Assembly: GCA_017428055.1 (NCBI GenBank)
Contig: JAFRRN010000020.1
Location: 1 to 64,000, forward strand
Length of the DNA stretch: 64,000 bases
Reading direction: 5' to 3'
Source: Prevotella sp.
GTDB taxonomy: Bacteria > Bacteroidota > Bacteroidia > Bacteroidales > Bacteroidaceae
Below the pieces are notes generated by a model that was not told the origin of the DNA, did no database searches, and saw nothing but the letters and a program-made list of their open reading frames with translations. A program made the position numbers and the translations under genes. Positions 55,594 to 64,000 of this stretch are shown piece after piece; within the stretch, counting starts at the first letter, position 1, and every line of letters starts with the position of its first letter.

Positions 55594-56172
55594 ATGAAAA
55601 CAGACAAATCCTTCCTCCCACTAAGAGGCAATTATCGTTCACTCATCGTATTCCAAAAAGCGGAATGCATTTATGATGTCACCTATTATTTCGCCCACAA
55701 ATTTTTAGAAAAAGGCGACCGCACCATCGACCAAATGATACAAGCCGCAAGGTCTGGCAAACAAAACATCGCCGAGGGAAGCTCTGCCAGCTCAACATCA
55801 AGAGAAACAGAACTTAAACTAATGAATGTTGCAAAGGCAAGTCTCCAAGAACTTCTCATTGACTATGAAGATTACTTACGTGTGCGTAACCTGCAACAAT
55901 GGAAGGAAAACGACCAAAGATACATACAAACACGTAGCGTCTTGGCGAAACACAATGATTCAAGTTATTATAGAGAAGCGATTACTACCCGTTCTGCGGA
56001 AACGATAGCGAATATCGCCATTACGCTAATTCACCAGACAGACACAATGCTCCTCAGGCTGATAGAAACGCTAAAGCGACAATTTATCCAACAAGGAGGA
56101 ATCCGTGAGGAAATGACCAGGGCACGCATACATTTTCGCAATCAGCAAGACAATAAAATTGACAAGAAATAA
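55594..56172 (+). CDS. Four-helix-bundle (S23/Avd-like) protein with C-terminal extension
   Basis: 192 residues. The central part (FQKAECIYDVTYYFA, DRTIDQMIQAARSGKQNIAEG) is the four-helix-bundle fold known from 23S rRNA intervening-sequence proteins and from Avd of retroelements. The ARSGKQNIAEGSSASS motif and the sequence to residue 150 belong to the variant with a longer C-terminal part. There is no reverse transcriptase or rRNA nearby, so the role is unknown. Confidence 0.82.
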   Translation: MKTDKSFLPLRGNYRSLIVFQKAECIYDVTYYFAHKFLEKGDRTIDQMIQAARSGKQNIAEGSSASSTSRETELKLMNVAKASLQELLIDYEDYLRVRNLQQWKENDQRYIQTRSVLAKHNDSSYYREAITTRSAETIANIAITLIHQTDTMLLRLIETLKRQFIQQGGIREEMTRARIHFRNQQDNKIDKK

Positions 56173-56298
56173 CAACTATGCCCAATAAAAACCCAATAAA
56201 TGCTATTATTTGTTTCAGTTTTTATCTCCAACATGCTTATAAACTCGAATTATTTACCTATATTTGCAAAAACAAACATATCATCATCAACAATACCT

Positions 56299-58152
56299 AT
56301 GAGGAAATCTATCAAACCCATCGCACTCCTCATGCTCGCCATGACAATGTCATGCGGTAGCAACAATGAAGACGAATCGCAAGTGCCAGACAAGACCGAT
56401 GGCACCATCACCATCACAAACGCTGGCAACGAGGGAACGCCAGAGAATCCCGCAATAGCCACGGCAGGACACCCCGCCACCATCACGCTCTCGCAGAAGA
56501 GCACTTACCAAGAGCCCGACGGTTCGACATTTACCTGTCAGCCACAAGCCTCCATCCACATGACCGTGGACAGAGACACCGTGAGGGCAAAGACCTTGGC
56601 AGACCTGCTCAAACTCAAACTGACAACCAATAACAATGCCACTACAGGCGAAAACCCCAGCGTAGTGAGCAAGGTACAAGACTACAACGTGGGCGACCTC
56701 ACCGTCTCTTTCGACATCAAGCACGAAGTATATACCCACCGCAACACCAAGGGCAAAGATATTGAAATGCCCTATCTCCGCCTCTCCTCCGCCAAGCTCG
56801 GCGAAGCACACTCCGAGGAACAAGCAGCCAAAGGCATCAAGAACGTCTCTGTGAGAGGTGTCAAGTTGACGCGCGTAGCCCCGTCATCAGCAAGGCGCAT
56901 CAAGCACACCACCGAACAAGCCTACCATGTGCAAGTGAGTTTCACCATCGATGCGGAAACCGTGCATCAAGAAGATGGTAACATGAATACAACCTATTCG
57001 TTGGAAGCCGACTATGTGGGCATCGTGGAAACCACCAAGGATTATCCAGACCCAACGCTCACATACGACTATACCATCAACCCACTAAGCGGTACCACCG
57101 ACAAACAATCGCCTTTCACCATCAGCGCAGATGCCACGGAGATGAAGATAGATTTCCAACAAACGGCACAATATTCATGGTTCGACTTCACGCAGATGGA
57201 ACTCCGCGTAGTTACATACGAACCGAAGGCGTATGTTGAGGTGAATGCCGCTAAGGCAGACACCATTTGGGTGAGTGATATCTCTGAACTTGAAAAGAAA
57301 TTGGAGCCCGCTCCAACTATAACCAACAGCGGCGATAATCCGGTTGAAAATACCGGTATCCGCACGTTTGAAGTTGCAAAAGGGCAGAAAATAACTTGCA
57401 AGTGGGGAGATCAAACTTATAAGCCAATCACAGTTGAAGGAACAGAGGTTAAGCTTCCATATCTGACCCTGAGCACACCTGAAATCAGTGATATTAAGGT
57501 GGCTGAAGTGGCAAACGGGACGTTGATAGGTAAAAAAGGTAAGCTTTATACGGTAACAATCACGATTTCACAAGATTTGACGGTGGCAAACGCCAGCGAG
57601 CCAAAAAGCGAGCATTTGCAATATGTGGTGAAATTTCTTGCCGCTATTGCAAAAGAACAGCCGAAACTTGCGAATATTAAGTACCGCAAAGGTGATCCTA
57701 AGGATATGTGGCGTGAACCGCATGATAACATTCCTTTGACCTATCAATACCTTGTCTATCGTGACAGCATCTTCTCTGATGGTTCTGTCCGCACGGCAGT
57801 AACCGGTAGCGGTAGAACAGCATTATCATGGGCACTTGATATTAAGTCTATCCATGGCTCTTACAATCAGCGCAAAGAAGATGTGCGAGGTGTACCGGTC
57901 TACTATTTTGCGGATCAAACGGATTTATTAGATGAAGCTTACGGAAATGTGAAGGTATCACGAAAAATTGCGGTGCCGGATATTTCCCTGGTAACACTGG
58001 AGGAAAGAAATCTGGCTAAAGCAGAGCCTGATGAGTGGACACGCTATCCGCAATATAATCCGAATGCCCCTAAACCCGGCTGGTATTGGAGTGACTTTGG
58101 TTGGGCAAAAGATGCATATATATACTATAATTATGCAGGCGGGGGGGTTTAA
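56299..58152 (+). CDS. Lipoprotein, mosaic, frame broken at a run of seven G
   Basis: 617 residues from the ATG at 56299 (MRKSIKPIALLMLAMTMSC, a lipobox). The mature part is a series of beta-rich segments with similar motifs (VQVSFTIDAETV, YTVTITISQDLTV); the family is not recognised. From about 57.2 kb the base and codon use changes: C-ending codons give way to T- and G-ending ones (GAT, GGT, CCG, GCG), so the 3' half appears to come from another source. The frame stops at 58150 directly after GGGGGGG (58141-58147); adding one G would join it to the downstream 97-codon frame. Confidence 0.75.
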   Translation: MRKSIKPIALLMLAMTMSCGSNNEDESQVPDKTDGTITITNAGNEGTPENPAIATAGHPATITLSQKSTYQEPDGSTFTCQPQASIHMTVDRDTVRAKTLADLLKLKLTTNNNATTGENPSVVSKVQDYNVGDLTVSFDIKHEVYTHRNTKGKDIEMPYLRLSSAKLGEAHSEEQAAKGIKNVSVRGVKLTRVAPSSARRIKHTTEQAYHVQVSFTIDAETVHQEDGNMNTTYSLEADYVGIVETTKDYPDPTLTYDYTINPLSGTTDKQSPFTISADATEMKIDFQQTAQYSWFDFTQMELRVVTYEPKAYVEVNAAKADTIWVSDISELEKKLEPAPTITNSGDNPVENTGIRTFEVAKGQKITCKWGDQTYKPITVEGTEVKLPYLTLSTPEISDIKVAEVANGTLIGKKGKLYTVTITISQDLTVANASEPKSEHLQYVVKFLAAIAKEQPKLANIKYRKGDPKDMWREPHDNIPLTYQYLVYRDSIFSDGSVRTAVTGSGRTALSWALDIKSIHGSYNQRKEDVRGVPVYYFADQTDLLDEAYGNVKVSRKIAVPDISLVTLEERNLAKAEPDEWTRYPQYNPNAPKPGWYWSDFGWAKDAYIYYNYAGGGV

Positions 58153-58439
58153 CATTTTTTAACATCGCCTCCGTGTGGTATAACCATATCCTCTATGTAG
58201 AAGATAGCATCAATGGTGGGCAATTGATTGATTTCTTGGGTGATGAAAATGATATTGATGATGTGGATTATCGTCCGCATTTTGATTTCAGCTTCAATGA
58301 GGAAGAAACAACCATGCCAACCGGCGAGCCGGCAAAAGTGTTTACACACAAATGTATTACTACTTTTTTGGGCAAGCAATTCCACTACGAAATTGTAGAT
58401 AGCGTTTACCAATACGATCCTGCTAATCCGCCATTTTGA
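58143..58439 (+). pseudogene. Separated 3' end of the lipoprotein gene
   Basis: In the frame offset by one base the sequence reads GGLTFFNIASVWYNHILYVE and on to DPANPPF and a TGA at 58437, without a proper start of its own. Composition and style match the preceding lipoprotein, so this is its C-terminus cut off by the seven-G run. It may be restored by slippage at the run. Confidence 0.75.
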
Positions 58440-58467
58440 GCTTTAATGGATGTGAAACGGTGAACGA

Positions 58468-58546
58468 AAAGGTATGGTTTACTCGAAATAAACATATCGT
58501 TTACAACTATTAAACATGGTGTTTACACCGACTAAACCATACCTTT
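58468..58546. terminator. Long inverted repeat between convergent genes
   Basis: AAAGGTATGGTTTA (58468-58481) pairs exactly with 58533-58546. The 51-base interior contains further short repeats (AAACAT, GTTTAC in both halves) that can fold. It lies between the lipoprotein end and the vWA gene that reads toward it, so bidirectional termination is likely. Confidence 0.65.
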
Positions 58547-58561
58547 CTTCATGCTTAAAGT

Positions 58562-59206
58562 CTAATCTTCCTCTTCCTTAAAGAAAGAACCCTTGGCGGG
58601 CATGGGAGCGTCATTCGCTAAATAAGCCGAATAGCGTCTACGGCTACGACGTTCACAGGCAAACATCTTCTTGGTACCCTCCTCGTCTTGATGGAAATTC
58701 ATGTGTTCGTCAATGGCAAAAGAGTGCGCCATGGATTCCACATCGAGGTTGTCCGTGCCAATGAGGGTGAAAGTCCACCCCTGCGTCTTCAGCTTTTCAA
58801 TCAGTCCGCGCACCATCTTGAGCGTCCATTCGCGTGAGCTGTTCTCCTCTCCGTCTGTGATAATGGTCACCAGCACGTGGTCATCCTTACCAACGACGGC
58901 ATTGAGTTTCGATACCGAGAGCCCGATGGCATCATAGAGAGGGGTGCAACCGCCAGGGTTGTAGTTCTCCCACTTCAAATCGACCACCTCCTCTGCTGCC
59001 CTGTTGTCGTAGTGCCAAGTGGTGTGTGTGCTATCGAAGGTGATGAGCGACACGCGCTGGTCGGTGTCAGGGTACTGCCTCTGGATGGACCGGATGGTGG
59101 CGAGGGTTTCATTCATGCCCGAGAAGGCTTGCTTACGGATGACAGACATGCTGCCACTCTCGTCAACGATAATCAAATTAAAAACTTTCTTCTTCATGTT
59201 CGTCAT
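58562..59206 (-). CDS. von Willebrand factor A domain protein
   Basis: About 214 residues; ATG codons at 59206 and 59197 both fit, and the frame is open further upstream. The MIDAS motif DESGSM is near residue 13, with a Thr in GGCTPLYDA and an Asp in ITDGEENSS, so metal-dependent adhesion is probably intact. It has no signal peptide and ends in a basic then acidic tail (ERRSRRRYS, FFKEEED). Cytoplasmic vWA proteins often assist ATPases or assemble complexes; no ATPase is next to it. It is divergent from the sigma-like fusion and shares its upstream region. Confidence 0.85.
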   Translation of the reverse strand: MTNMKKKVFNLIIVDESGSMSVIRKQAFSGMNETLATIRSIQRQYPDTDQRVSLITFDSTHTTWHYDNRAAEEVVDLKWENYNPGGCTPLYDAIGLSVSKLNAVVGKDDHVLVTIITDGEENSSREWTLKMVRGLIEKLKTQGWTFTLIGTDNLDVESMAHSFAIDEHMNFHQDEEGTKKMFACERRSRRRYSAYLANDAPMPAKGSFFKEEED

Positions 59207-59322
59207 GTTTTGATAGGTGAAAAAATGTTTGTTTTGAATGCTCTCTCTATCTTTAAAGAAATTTTTCAAGGAAAATTAAGCAGTAATCTAAATTTTTTGT
59301 TTAATTTCGCAAAAAACAATGA

Positions 59323-60417
59323 ATGACCATGTACGGACAATTGACAGACAACGAGATCCTTGATGGCTTCCAAAGGGGAGACTCAACGACGATACGCTAT
59401 TACTTCTACGAATATTGCCACACCGCCTATCATATCTATGACCGGAAATACGAGTTAAGCCATAAGCAGAACCTTGACTTCATGTCATTGGCTCACCAGT
59501 ATGCCCTTTATCTGATGGAACACCATTGGCAACCGCTGAAAAACCGTTCTCCAAACGTCACGCTACGCACATGGATGATCAACGGCTTCCGTTACATCGT
59601 ACTCGATGCCTTGAAATGGTACAAGAAGGAATATGGCAGTATCACCTTCGAAGAGTATCTTCGCACATTTGATGTGACAGACGATTTAAGGCTCCTGTTT
59701 AACAAGACCATCGAGGACATCTGCGATTATCACCTACAGCATCAAGATCGAGTGATTGTCCAGTTGCTGCTGATAGCGGGCTTTAGGACAAAAGACGTGG
59801 CCGGAATCTTGGACATTACACCTTCGGCTGTCTCCCAGAGGTATAGAAAGATCTTGGAAAAGGTGATTATCCCTTATTTCCGTGAGAATTTCGATATGGA
59901 CTTTGACACGCCTGAGATGTTTGACGAACAAGAAACCATCTCTTATTACAGTATGCCAGAGACAAGTTATGCTGGAATATGCCCTTCAGAGGACAGGCCT
60001 CTCTATCAAAAGAAAGCCACAAATAGCGCAACGTATGCTGACACCGTTAAGAAGAGAACAGATAAGAGATTCATGAATTCGCTCGAAGCTGATGAGATTT
60101 TCGTGTTTGGAAGCAACCTCCGAGGGTTGCATGAATATGGTGCTGCCCGCTTGGCATACGTGAGATATGGTGCCATTATGGGGCAAGGCGTTGGTTTACA
60201 GGGACAAAGCTACGCCATTCCAATGATGCAGGGGGGAGTTGATACCATCAAGCCGTATGTGGATGAGTTCATCATGTTCGCCAAGGAGCACGGTAAACAA
60301 AAGTTCTTGGTCACACCCATGGGTTGGGACATAGCTGGCTTCAATGAAAGCGAGATTTCGCCCTTGTTCGAGGAAGCCCATGTTGTGAACAATATCGTGT
60401 TGCCCCTTTGGTGGTGA
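59323..60417 (+). CDS. Sigma-70-like domain fused to an A1S_2505-type domain
   Basis: 364 residues. The N-terminal 190 residues look like a small sigma factor: a helical region 2-like part (NEILDGFQRGDSTTIRYYFYE, WMINGFRYIVLDALKWYKKE) and a region 4-like helix-turn-helix (DRVIVQLLLIAGFRTKDVAG, ITPSAVSQRYRKILEKV). After a linker, residues about 250-364 match the A1S_2505 phage-associated domain (EIFVFGSNLRGLHEYGAARL, GQGVGLQGQSYAIPMM, KFLVTPMGWDIAGF). I know the two parts separately, not together. The second domain may bind a nucleotide-derived ligand or act as an effector (inference). The gene is divergent from the vWA gene. Confidence 0.8.
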   Translation: MTMYGQLTDNEILDGFQRGDSTTIRYYFYEYCHTAYHIYDRKYELSHKQNLDFMSLAHQYALYLMEHHWQPLKNRSPNVTLRTWMINGFRYIVLDALKWYKKEYGSITFEEYLRTFDVTDDLRLLFNKTIEDICDYHLQHQDRVIVQLLLIAGFRTKDVAGILDITPSAVSQRYRKILEKVIIPYFRENFDMDFDTPEMFDEQETISYYSMPETSYAGICPSEDRPLYQKKATNSATYADTVKKRTDKRFMNSLEADEIFVFGSNLRGLHEYGAARLAYVRYGAIMGQGVGLQGQSYAIPMMQGGVDTIKPYVDEFIMFAKEHGKQKFLVTPMGWDIAGFNESEISPLFEEAHVVNNIVLPLWW

Positions 60418-60444
60418 TGGAAGAATGGAAGAATGGATAAAAAC

Positions 60445-60475
60445 TTGTCCATATCGAAAAAAAAGCTTATCTTTG
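60445..60475 (+). promoter_or_regulatory. Promoter of the DUF3472 gene
   Basis: TTG (60445-60447), 20 bases, TATCTTTG (60468-60475). Transcription is expected to start near 60482, leaving about 28 bases before the ATG at 60511. Confidence 0.85.
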
Positions 60476-60510
60476 TAGCTTGAAATCCTAAACAATCTAA
60501 CTTATATCAA

Positions 60511-63500
60511 ATGAAAAATCTGACAATGAAAATGGCGGTTCTCCTATCCATGTTGTTGTGGAGACCGCAAGCCTATGCAACGGAATGGACCATTTCCGTA
60601 ACACCCAATGGCACCTATGGAGGCTATATAGAGACGACGGACGGGCTGTCGCAGCACGACGTGGCATATTCCACGACGTGGCCCATCGAGGGTTATCTGC
60701 CCGTGTTCTATGTACACTTCCCCGTGGGAACGTTCACCGTCACGTCCAATAACGCTAACGCCGTGCGCGTGAATGTGCGGGATGTGTCAACGGGAACGGA
60801 CGTAGCCACCAACAAGTCAGCCAGAAACTTCACTTTCACCTCGTCGGAAGAGGGATGGTACAGGCTTCAACTGACGGGCGGAACACCCGGCACGACCGTT
60901 CTACAAGACTTCACCGTGACCTCAACTAACGCCACGGGAACCAACAGCAACGTCTTTCTGGCGGGCTGGCGTTCAGCACCATCGCTCCATTTGTTCACCT
61001 TCGGCTCCTCTGACCCAAGCCTTCCATCGGGCAATGCCTTCGACTGGATCTACGACGAGGTGATGATTCCCACCGATGCCGACTATTATGGCACGTATGC
61101 GGAGGCGTTTGGATTCAACAGCGGGTATATAGGCATCCAAAACAATGGCAGCAACGGCGGCACCACCAAACGCACCATCATCTTCTCCAGTTGGGACAAT
61201 GGCGACACAGACTCCGACCCCGAACTGGCAGACTTCAAGCGCAGCGGCATCATCGCCACGGGCGAGGCCGACGAGATCACCGCCGAGCGCTTTGGCGGAG
61301 AGGGCACGGGATGCCACATCATGATGAACGGCGGCCTATGGAAGCCGGGGCAATGGGTGCGGTTCCTGCTGAATACCCGTCCCGAGCAAATCACGCTCAG
61401 CGACGGCACCACCTACAACAACACGTTGCTTTCCGCCTGGTACTGGGCAGAGGGTGTGGACACCGAGTGGCATTACATCGGCACAATTCGCCAGTCGGGC
61501 ACAACCAATTACTTCGGGTCGGGATTCAACGCCTTCCTTGAGGAATACACCCGGGGCAACACGAGCCAAGGATGCGCCCAGCACAAGGCATACTACCGCA
61601 GGATTTTCACCCGCTCCATGCAGACGGGGACGTGGTACAACCGCAACCTGTTTGACTGGAGCCACACCGACGGGGGCACCAGCGACGGCGCACGAAACGA
61701 CTGGTACCAGTCTGCCATCGACGATTTCCAAGGTGAGCCCGCCATCTACATGCAGTCTGGCGGTTACACCGACAAGTACGAGGGCAACAGCAACCTCCCC
61801 CTAATCCAACCAGACAACATCGTCCCCGACGACGAAACGTTGCAGTCACTCATCACGACATACATCGAGCCAGCCATCCAAAAGCAAGACGAAGACCGCA
61901 TGGCTCTCGCCATACAGGATGTCTACACCCAATTAGACCAAACGGAATGGACCGTCATTGACAAATCCTCGGAGGAGACCGTCGGCGAAGGTGACAACGG
62001 AAGGGCGTCGATGGCGGTAGATAATGACAACTCCACCTATTGGCACACATCATGGTGGAGCAGCGGAAACCAAAGCTACCCGCATTCCCTGTCGCTCTTG
62101 CACGACGGGGCTGTCACCATCGACATGATCCGAGTCAACATCCCCAGCGGCAGAAGCAGCATCTACCGACCCAAAACCGTGGAGGTGATGACATCCGCCA
62201 ACGGCAGTTCGTGGACATCGGTGGGGTCATACGACCTGCCCGACGCATCGGAGCAAGACATCGTGTTGGGGTCTTCCCTCACGACAAAGTACCTGAAACT
62301 GAACTTCACGGCGGGCTATGGACAGTATCTTGTCATCAGCGAACTCGAATTCTTCCAAAAAGACGAGGCAACGATGTTGGCAAACCTTCGCGCCATAGCA
62401 CAAGACTATCTTGACCGAGCCGACCTATTTAACAGTTACTCCACGGAAGACCTTGCCGCCTTACAGGCCGTCTATGACAACAATGCCAGCACCATCACTG
62501 ACTACCAGACGGCTTTAAGCGACCTCGCCAAGAACGGTCAGTTGCTGAAATATGGCGAGGTGACGGAGGTAGCCCATCTCAGTGCCGAGAAAGCCTACTA
62601 TGTTTTCAACGCATCGGGCTATGGGGCGATGGTCGCCAATGGGGGCATCCCCACCCTCCGCAACGCCAACCCCGTCTCGGGATCTGGCCATTATTATGAC
62701 TGCCAAAATACCTATAAGGCAAAGGCAAGGGTGCAAGACGAGGCGAATAACTGGATGATCCTGACCACCGACAAGTTCCCGGGCTACTATTACCTATATA
62801 ATATTGGAGAGGGAAAGTATCTCAACCCACAGTATAACTCCAACTTCAGCGAGACGCCACAACCCTTCAGCATCACCCTGAAGAATGGATACTTCGTGCT
62901 GACAGCCCTCAACTACAATTACAATGGGCAGACACAGGTTTGCGTGGCACCACAATTCGACAGCTCCCCCATATCGGTATGGAACAACGACGCGGGCAAC
63001 TATTTCGTCATTTACGACAACTATAGCATCACCCCGTCGGCAGAACTCATCGACGAATTGCGCACCGAGGTGTACAAAGACTCACGCCAACAGGCAGGAA
63101 CCGTGGCGGTCATCAACATCAGCGACGGCATGGAAACCTACGCTAACACCAGCGCGCTCGACTTCAGCAACGTGGAAGGGCTACGGGCTTACCGTGCCTC
63201 TGAATACAACCAACAGACAAACGCCCTCCTGCTCCAGCAAACCTCGAAGACGGCAGCGGGAGAGGGATTGTTGCTGAAGGGCGAAAACGGCGAATATGAA
63301 GTTCCTTACATCAACTCCGCTGACGCCGGCACGAATATGTTTGTTGGCGTGACACAAGCCTCTTCCATCCCTTCCACCTCTGGGTCGAACACCAACTTCA
63401 CCCTATCCAATGGCACCAATGGCCGTACTTTCTATCCTTTTGCTGGCGGTACCATCCCTGCCAATAAAGCCTACCTCCGCATCCCCACCGACAAGGTTGC

Positions 63501-63723
63501 AGACAACCCCGAGGACGGGATGGCATTGTTCTTCGATAGGGGTACCAAAGGTGATGTGAACGACGATGGAAAAATCGACGTGACAGACGTCGTGCTGATG
63601 GTCAACGTCATACTAAACAATCGTTCGGCTTTCTTCAACCCCTGGGCTGCCGATGCCAACGATGACGATGAAGTGAACATCAACGACGTGGTGATAATTG
63701 TCAATTTAATACTCAACAATTAA
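60511..63723 (+). CDS. Secreted DUF3472 - F5/8 type C - dockerin protein
   Basis: 1070 residues. Signal peptide about 1-23 (MAVLLSMLLWRPQAYA). A DUF5077-like beta-domain (25-150) and DUF3472 (about 150-430; FDWIYDEVMIPTDADYYGTY, GLWKPGQWVRFLL) are followed by a discoidin/F5/8 type C domain (about 475-620; DNDNSTYWHTSW) and a further beta-rich part. The last 65 residues contain two dockerin-like calcium loops (GDVNDDGKIDVTDVV and DANDDDEVNINDVV). The protein should bind glycans outside the cell and attach to a cohesin-like partner, or use the dockerin as a fold-stabilising end. It has its own promoter. Confidence 0.87.
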   Translation: MKNLTMKMAVLLSMLLWRPQAYATEWTISVTPNGTYGGYIETTDGLSQHDVAYSTTWPIEGYLPVFYVHFPVGTFTVTSNNANAVRVNVRDVSTGTDVATNKSARNFTFTSSEEGWYRLQLTGGTPGTTVLQDFTVTSTNATGTNSNVFLAGWRSAPSLHLFTFGSSDPSLPSGNAFDWIYDEVMIPTDADYYGTYAEAFGFNSGYIGIQNNGSNGGTTKRTIIFSSWDNGDTDSDPELADFKRSGIIATGEADEITAERFGGEGTGCHIMMNGGLWKPGQWVRFLLNTRPEQITLSDGTTYNNTLLSAWYWAEGVDTEWHYIGTIRQSGTTNYFGSGFNAFLEEYTRGNTSQGCAQHKAYYRRIFTRSMQTGTWYNRNLFDWSHTDGGTSDGARNDWYQSAIDDFQGEPAIYMQSGGYTDKYEGNSNLPLIQPDNIVPDDETLQSLITTYIEPAIQKQDEDRMALAIQDVYTQLDQTEWTVIDKSSEETVGEGDNGRASMAVDNDNSTYWHTSWWSSGNQSYPHSLSLLHDGAVTIDMIRVNIPSGRSSIYRPKTVEVMTSANGSSWTSVGSYDLPDASEQDIVLGSSLTTKYLKLNFTAGYGQYLVISELEFFQKDEATMLANLRAIAQDYLDRADLFNSYSTEDLAALQAVYDNNASTITDYQTALSDLAKNGQLLKYGEVTEVAHLSAEKAYYVFNASGYGAMVANGGIPTLRNANPVSGSGHYYDCQNTYKAKARVQDEANNWMILTTDKFPGYYYLYNIGEGKYLNPQYNSNFSETPQPFSITLKNGYFVLTALNYNYNGQTQVCVAPQFDSSPISVWNNDAGNYFVIYDNYSITPSAELIDELRTEVYKDSRQQAGTVAVINISDGMETYANTSALDFSNVEGLRAYRASEYNQQTNALLLQQTSKTAAGEGLLLKGENGEYEVPYINSADAGTNMFVGVTQASSIPSTSGSNTNFTLSNGTNGRTFYPFAGGTIPANKAYLRIPTDKVADNPEDGMALFFDRGTKGDVNDDGKIDVTDVVLMVNVILNNRSAFFNPWAADANDDDEVNINDVVIIVNLILNN

Positions 63724-63774
63724 GGAAAGACCCACAGACACATATCTGTTGGAATGCAAAAAATGAATCGACTA

Positions 63775-63805
63775 TTGGGAAGTTAAAATATATTTCGTAA
63801 CTTTG
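63775..63805 (+). promoter_or_regulatory. Promoter of nhaD
   Basis: TTG (63775-63777), 20 bases, TAACTTTG (63798-63805). Transcription should start near 63812, 13 bases before the ATG. Confidence 0.82.
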
Positions 63806-63824
63806 CGTTGGTAAAGCATCAGCC

Positions 63825-64000
63825 ATGACACTAATCATCATAACCATTTTGCTATTGTGCTATGTTCTCATCGCCACCGAGAACGTGACGAACGTGAACA
63901 AGGCCGCCGTCGCCATATTCGCCGGGGCGGTGGGATGGGTGCTATACATCTGCTATGGCACTGACTACGTGATGAGCCAGCACCCCACGGAATACTTCGA
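63825..64000 (+). CDS. nhaD: NhaD-type Na+/H+ antiporter, 5' end
   Basis: 58 codons are visible before the window ends. The N-terminus (MTLIIITILLLCYVLIATEN) and the following VNKAAVAIFAGAVGWVLYI are typical of NhaD antiporters in Bacteroidetes. A promoter lies just upstream. The identity rests on two membrane segments only. Confidence 0.75.
   Translation, partial: MTLIIITILLLCYVLIATENVTNVNKAAVAIFAGAVGWVLYICYGTDYVMSQHPTEYF

Overview
The window comes from a Gram-negative member of the Bacteroidales, most likely a Prevotella-type (Prevotellaceae) gut or rumen bacterium. The evidence is: several promoters of the Bacteroidetes form (TTTG or TTG, 19-20 bases, then TAnnTTTG); an RprX/RprY two-component pair; a PorT-family barrel; a GH97 enzyme; a nanL/nanE/nanT-type sialic acid route; and secreted proteins with C-termini typical of Prevotella. 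No rRNA, tRNA, CRISPR array or complete insertion sequence was seen. Species cannot be decided from the sequence alone.

Layout. 1-2.3 kb: the end of a large secreted protein, a 58-residue acidic peptide and a strong terminator. 2.4-4.0 kb: a DUF4143 ATPase and a small HExxH protein. 4.0-16.4 kb, minus strand: one apparent operon from a single promoter near 16.39 kb, running nagB, a degenerate NagB fused to a PIG-L deacetylase, a fused sialate O-acetylesterase/mutarotase, nanT, the sialate lyase, the GlcNAc 2-epimerase, a creatininase-like amidohydrolase and GH97. 16.4-17.2 kb: non-coding, structured. 17.2-27.1 kb, plus strand: kdsA, kdsD, a phospholipase-D protein, a LuxR regulator, lon, tgt, an LptF/LptG permease and a DEAD-box helicase. 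27.1-30 kb, minus: a membrane lipoprotein and a U32 protein. 30-35.9 kb, minus: a defence-like island of an Rpn nuclease, a YhcG/DUF1016 nuclease and a type IIG-like restriction-methylation enzyme, headed by six palindromes phased at exactly 22 bp. 35.9-47.5 kb, minus: trmO, PAP2 phosphatase, queC, POT transporter, a HigA-like remnant, PorT protein, a LysM/periplasmic-binding protein, AraC regulator, AlaX-like editing protein, GH13 amylase, fabD and serB. 47.6-52.5 kb: rpsF-rpsR-rplI, rplU-rpmA and rprXY. 52.7-56.2 kb, plus: LUD protein, topB and a four-helix-bundle protein. 56.3-58.4 kb: a lipoprotein gene broken at a run of seven G. 58.6-60.4 kb: a vWA protein divergent from a sigma-like/A1S_2505 fusion. 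60.5-63.7 kb: a secreted DUF3472-discoidin-dockerin protein. The window ends in nhaD.

How the genes work together. The minus-strand operon can take O-acetylated sialic acid from host glycans through de-O-acetylation, mutarotation, import, cleavage to ManNAc, epimerisation to GlcNAc and finally GlcN6P deamination. The hexosamine kinase and a classical NagA are not in the window; the PIG-L fusion may fill the deacetylase step (inference). kdsA/kdsD supply Kdo and the LptF/LptG permease exports LPS.

The most unusual signals are the 22-bp phased palindrome array before the restriction-methylation gene, the A+T-rich replaced specificity region and duplicated 3' tail of that locus, the catalytically degenerate NagB/PIG-L fusion, the sigma-like/A1S_2505 fusion, a mosaic lipoprotein gene with a G-tract frameshift, and several families of short repeats (7-9 bp units) that have spread into gene ends and are translated.
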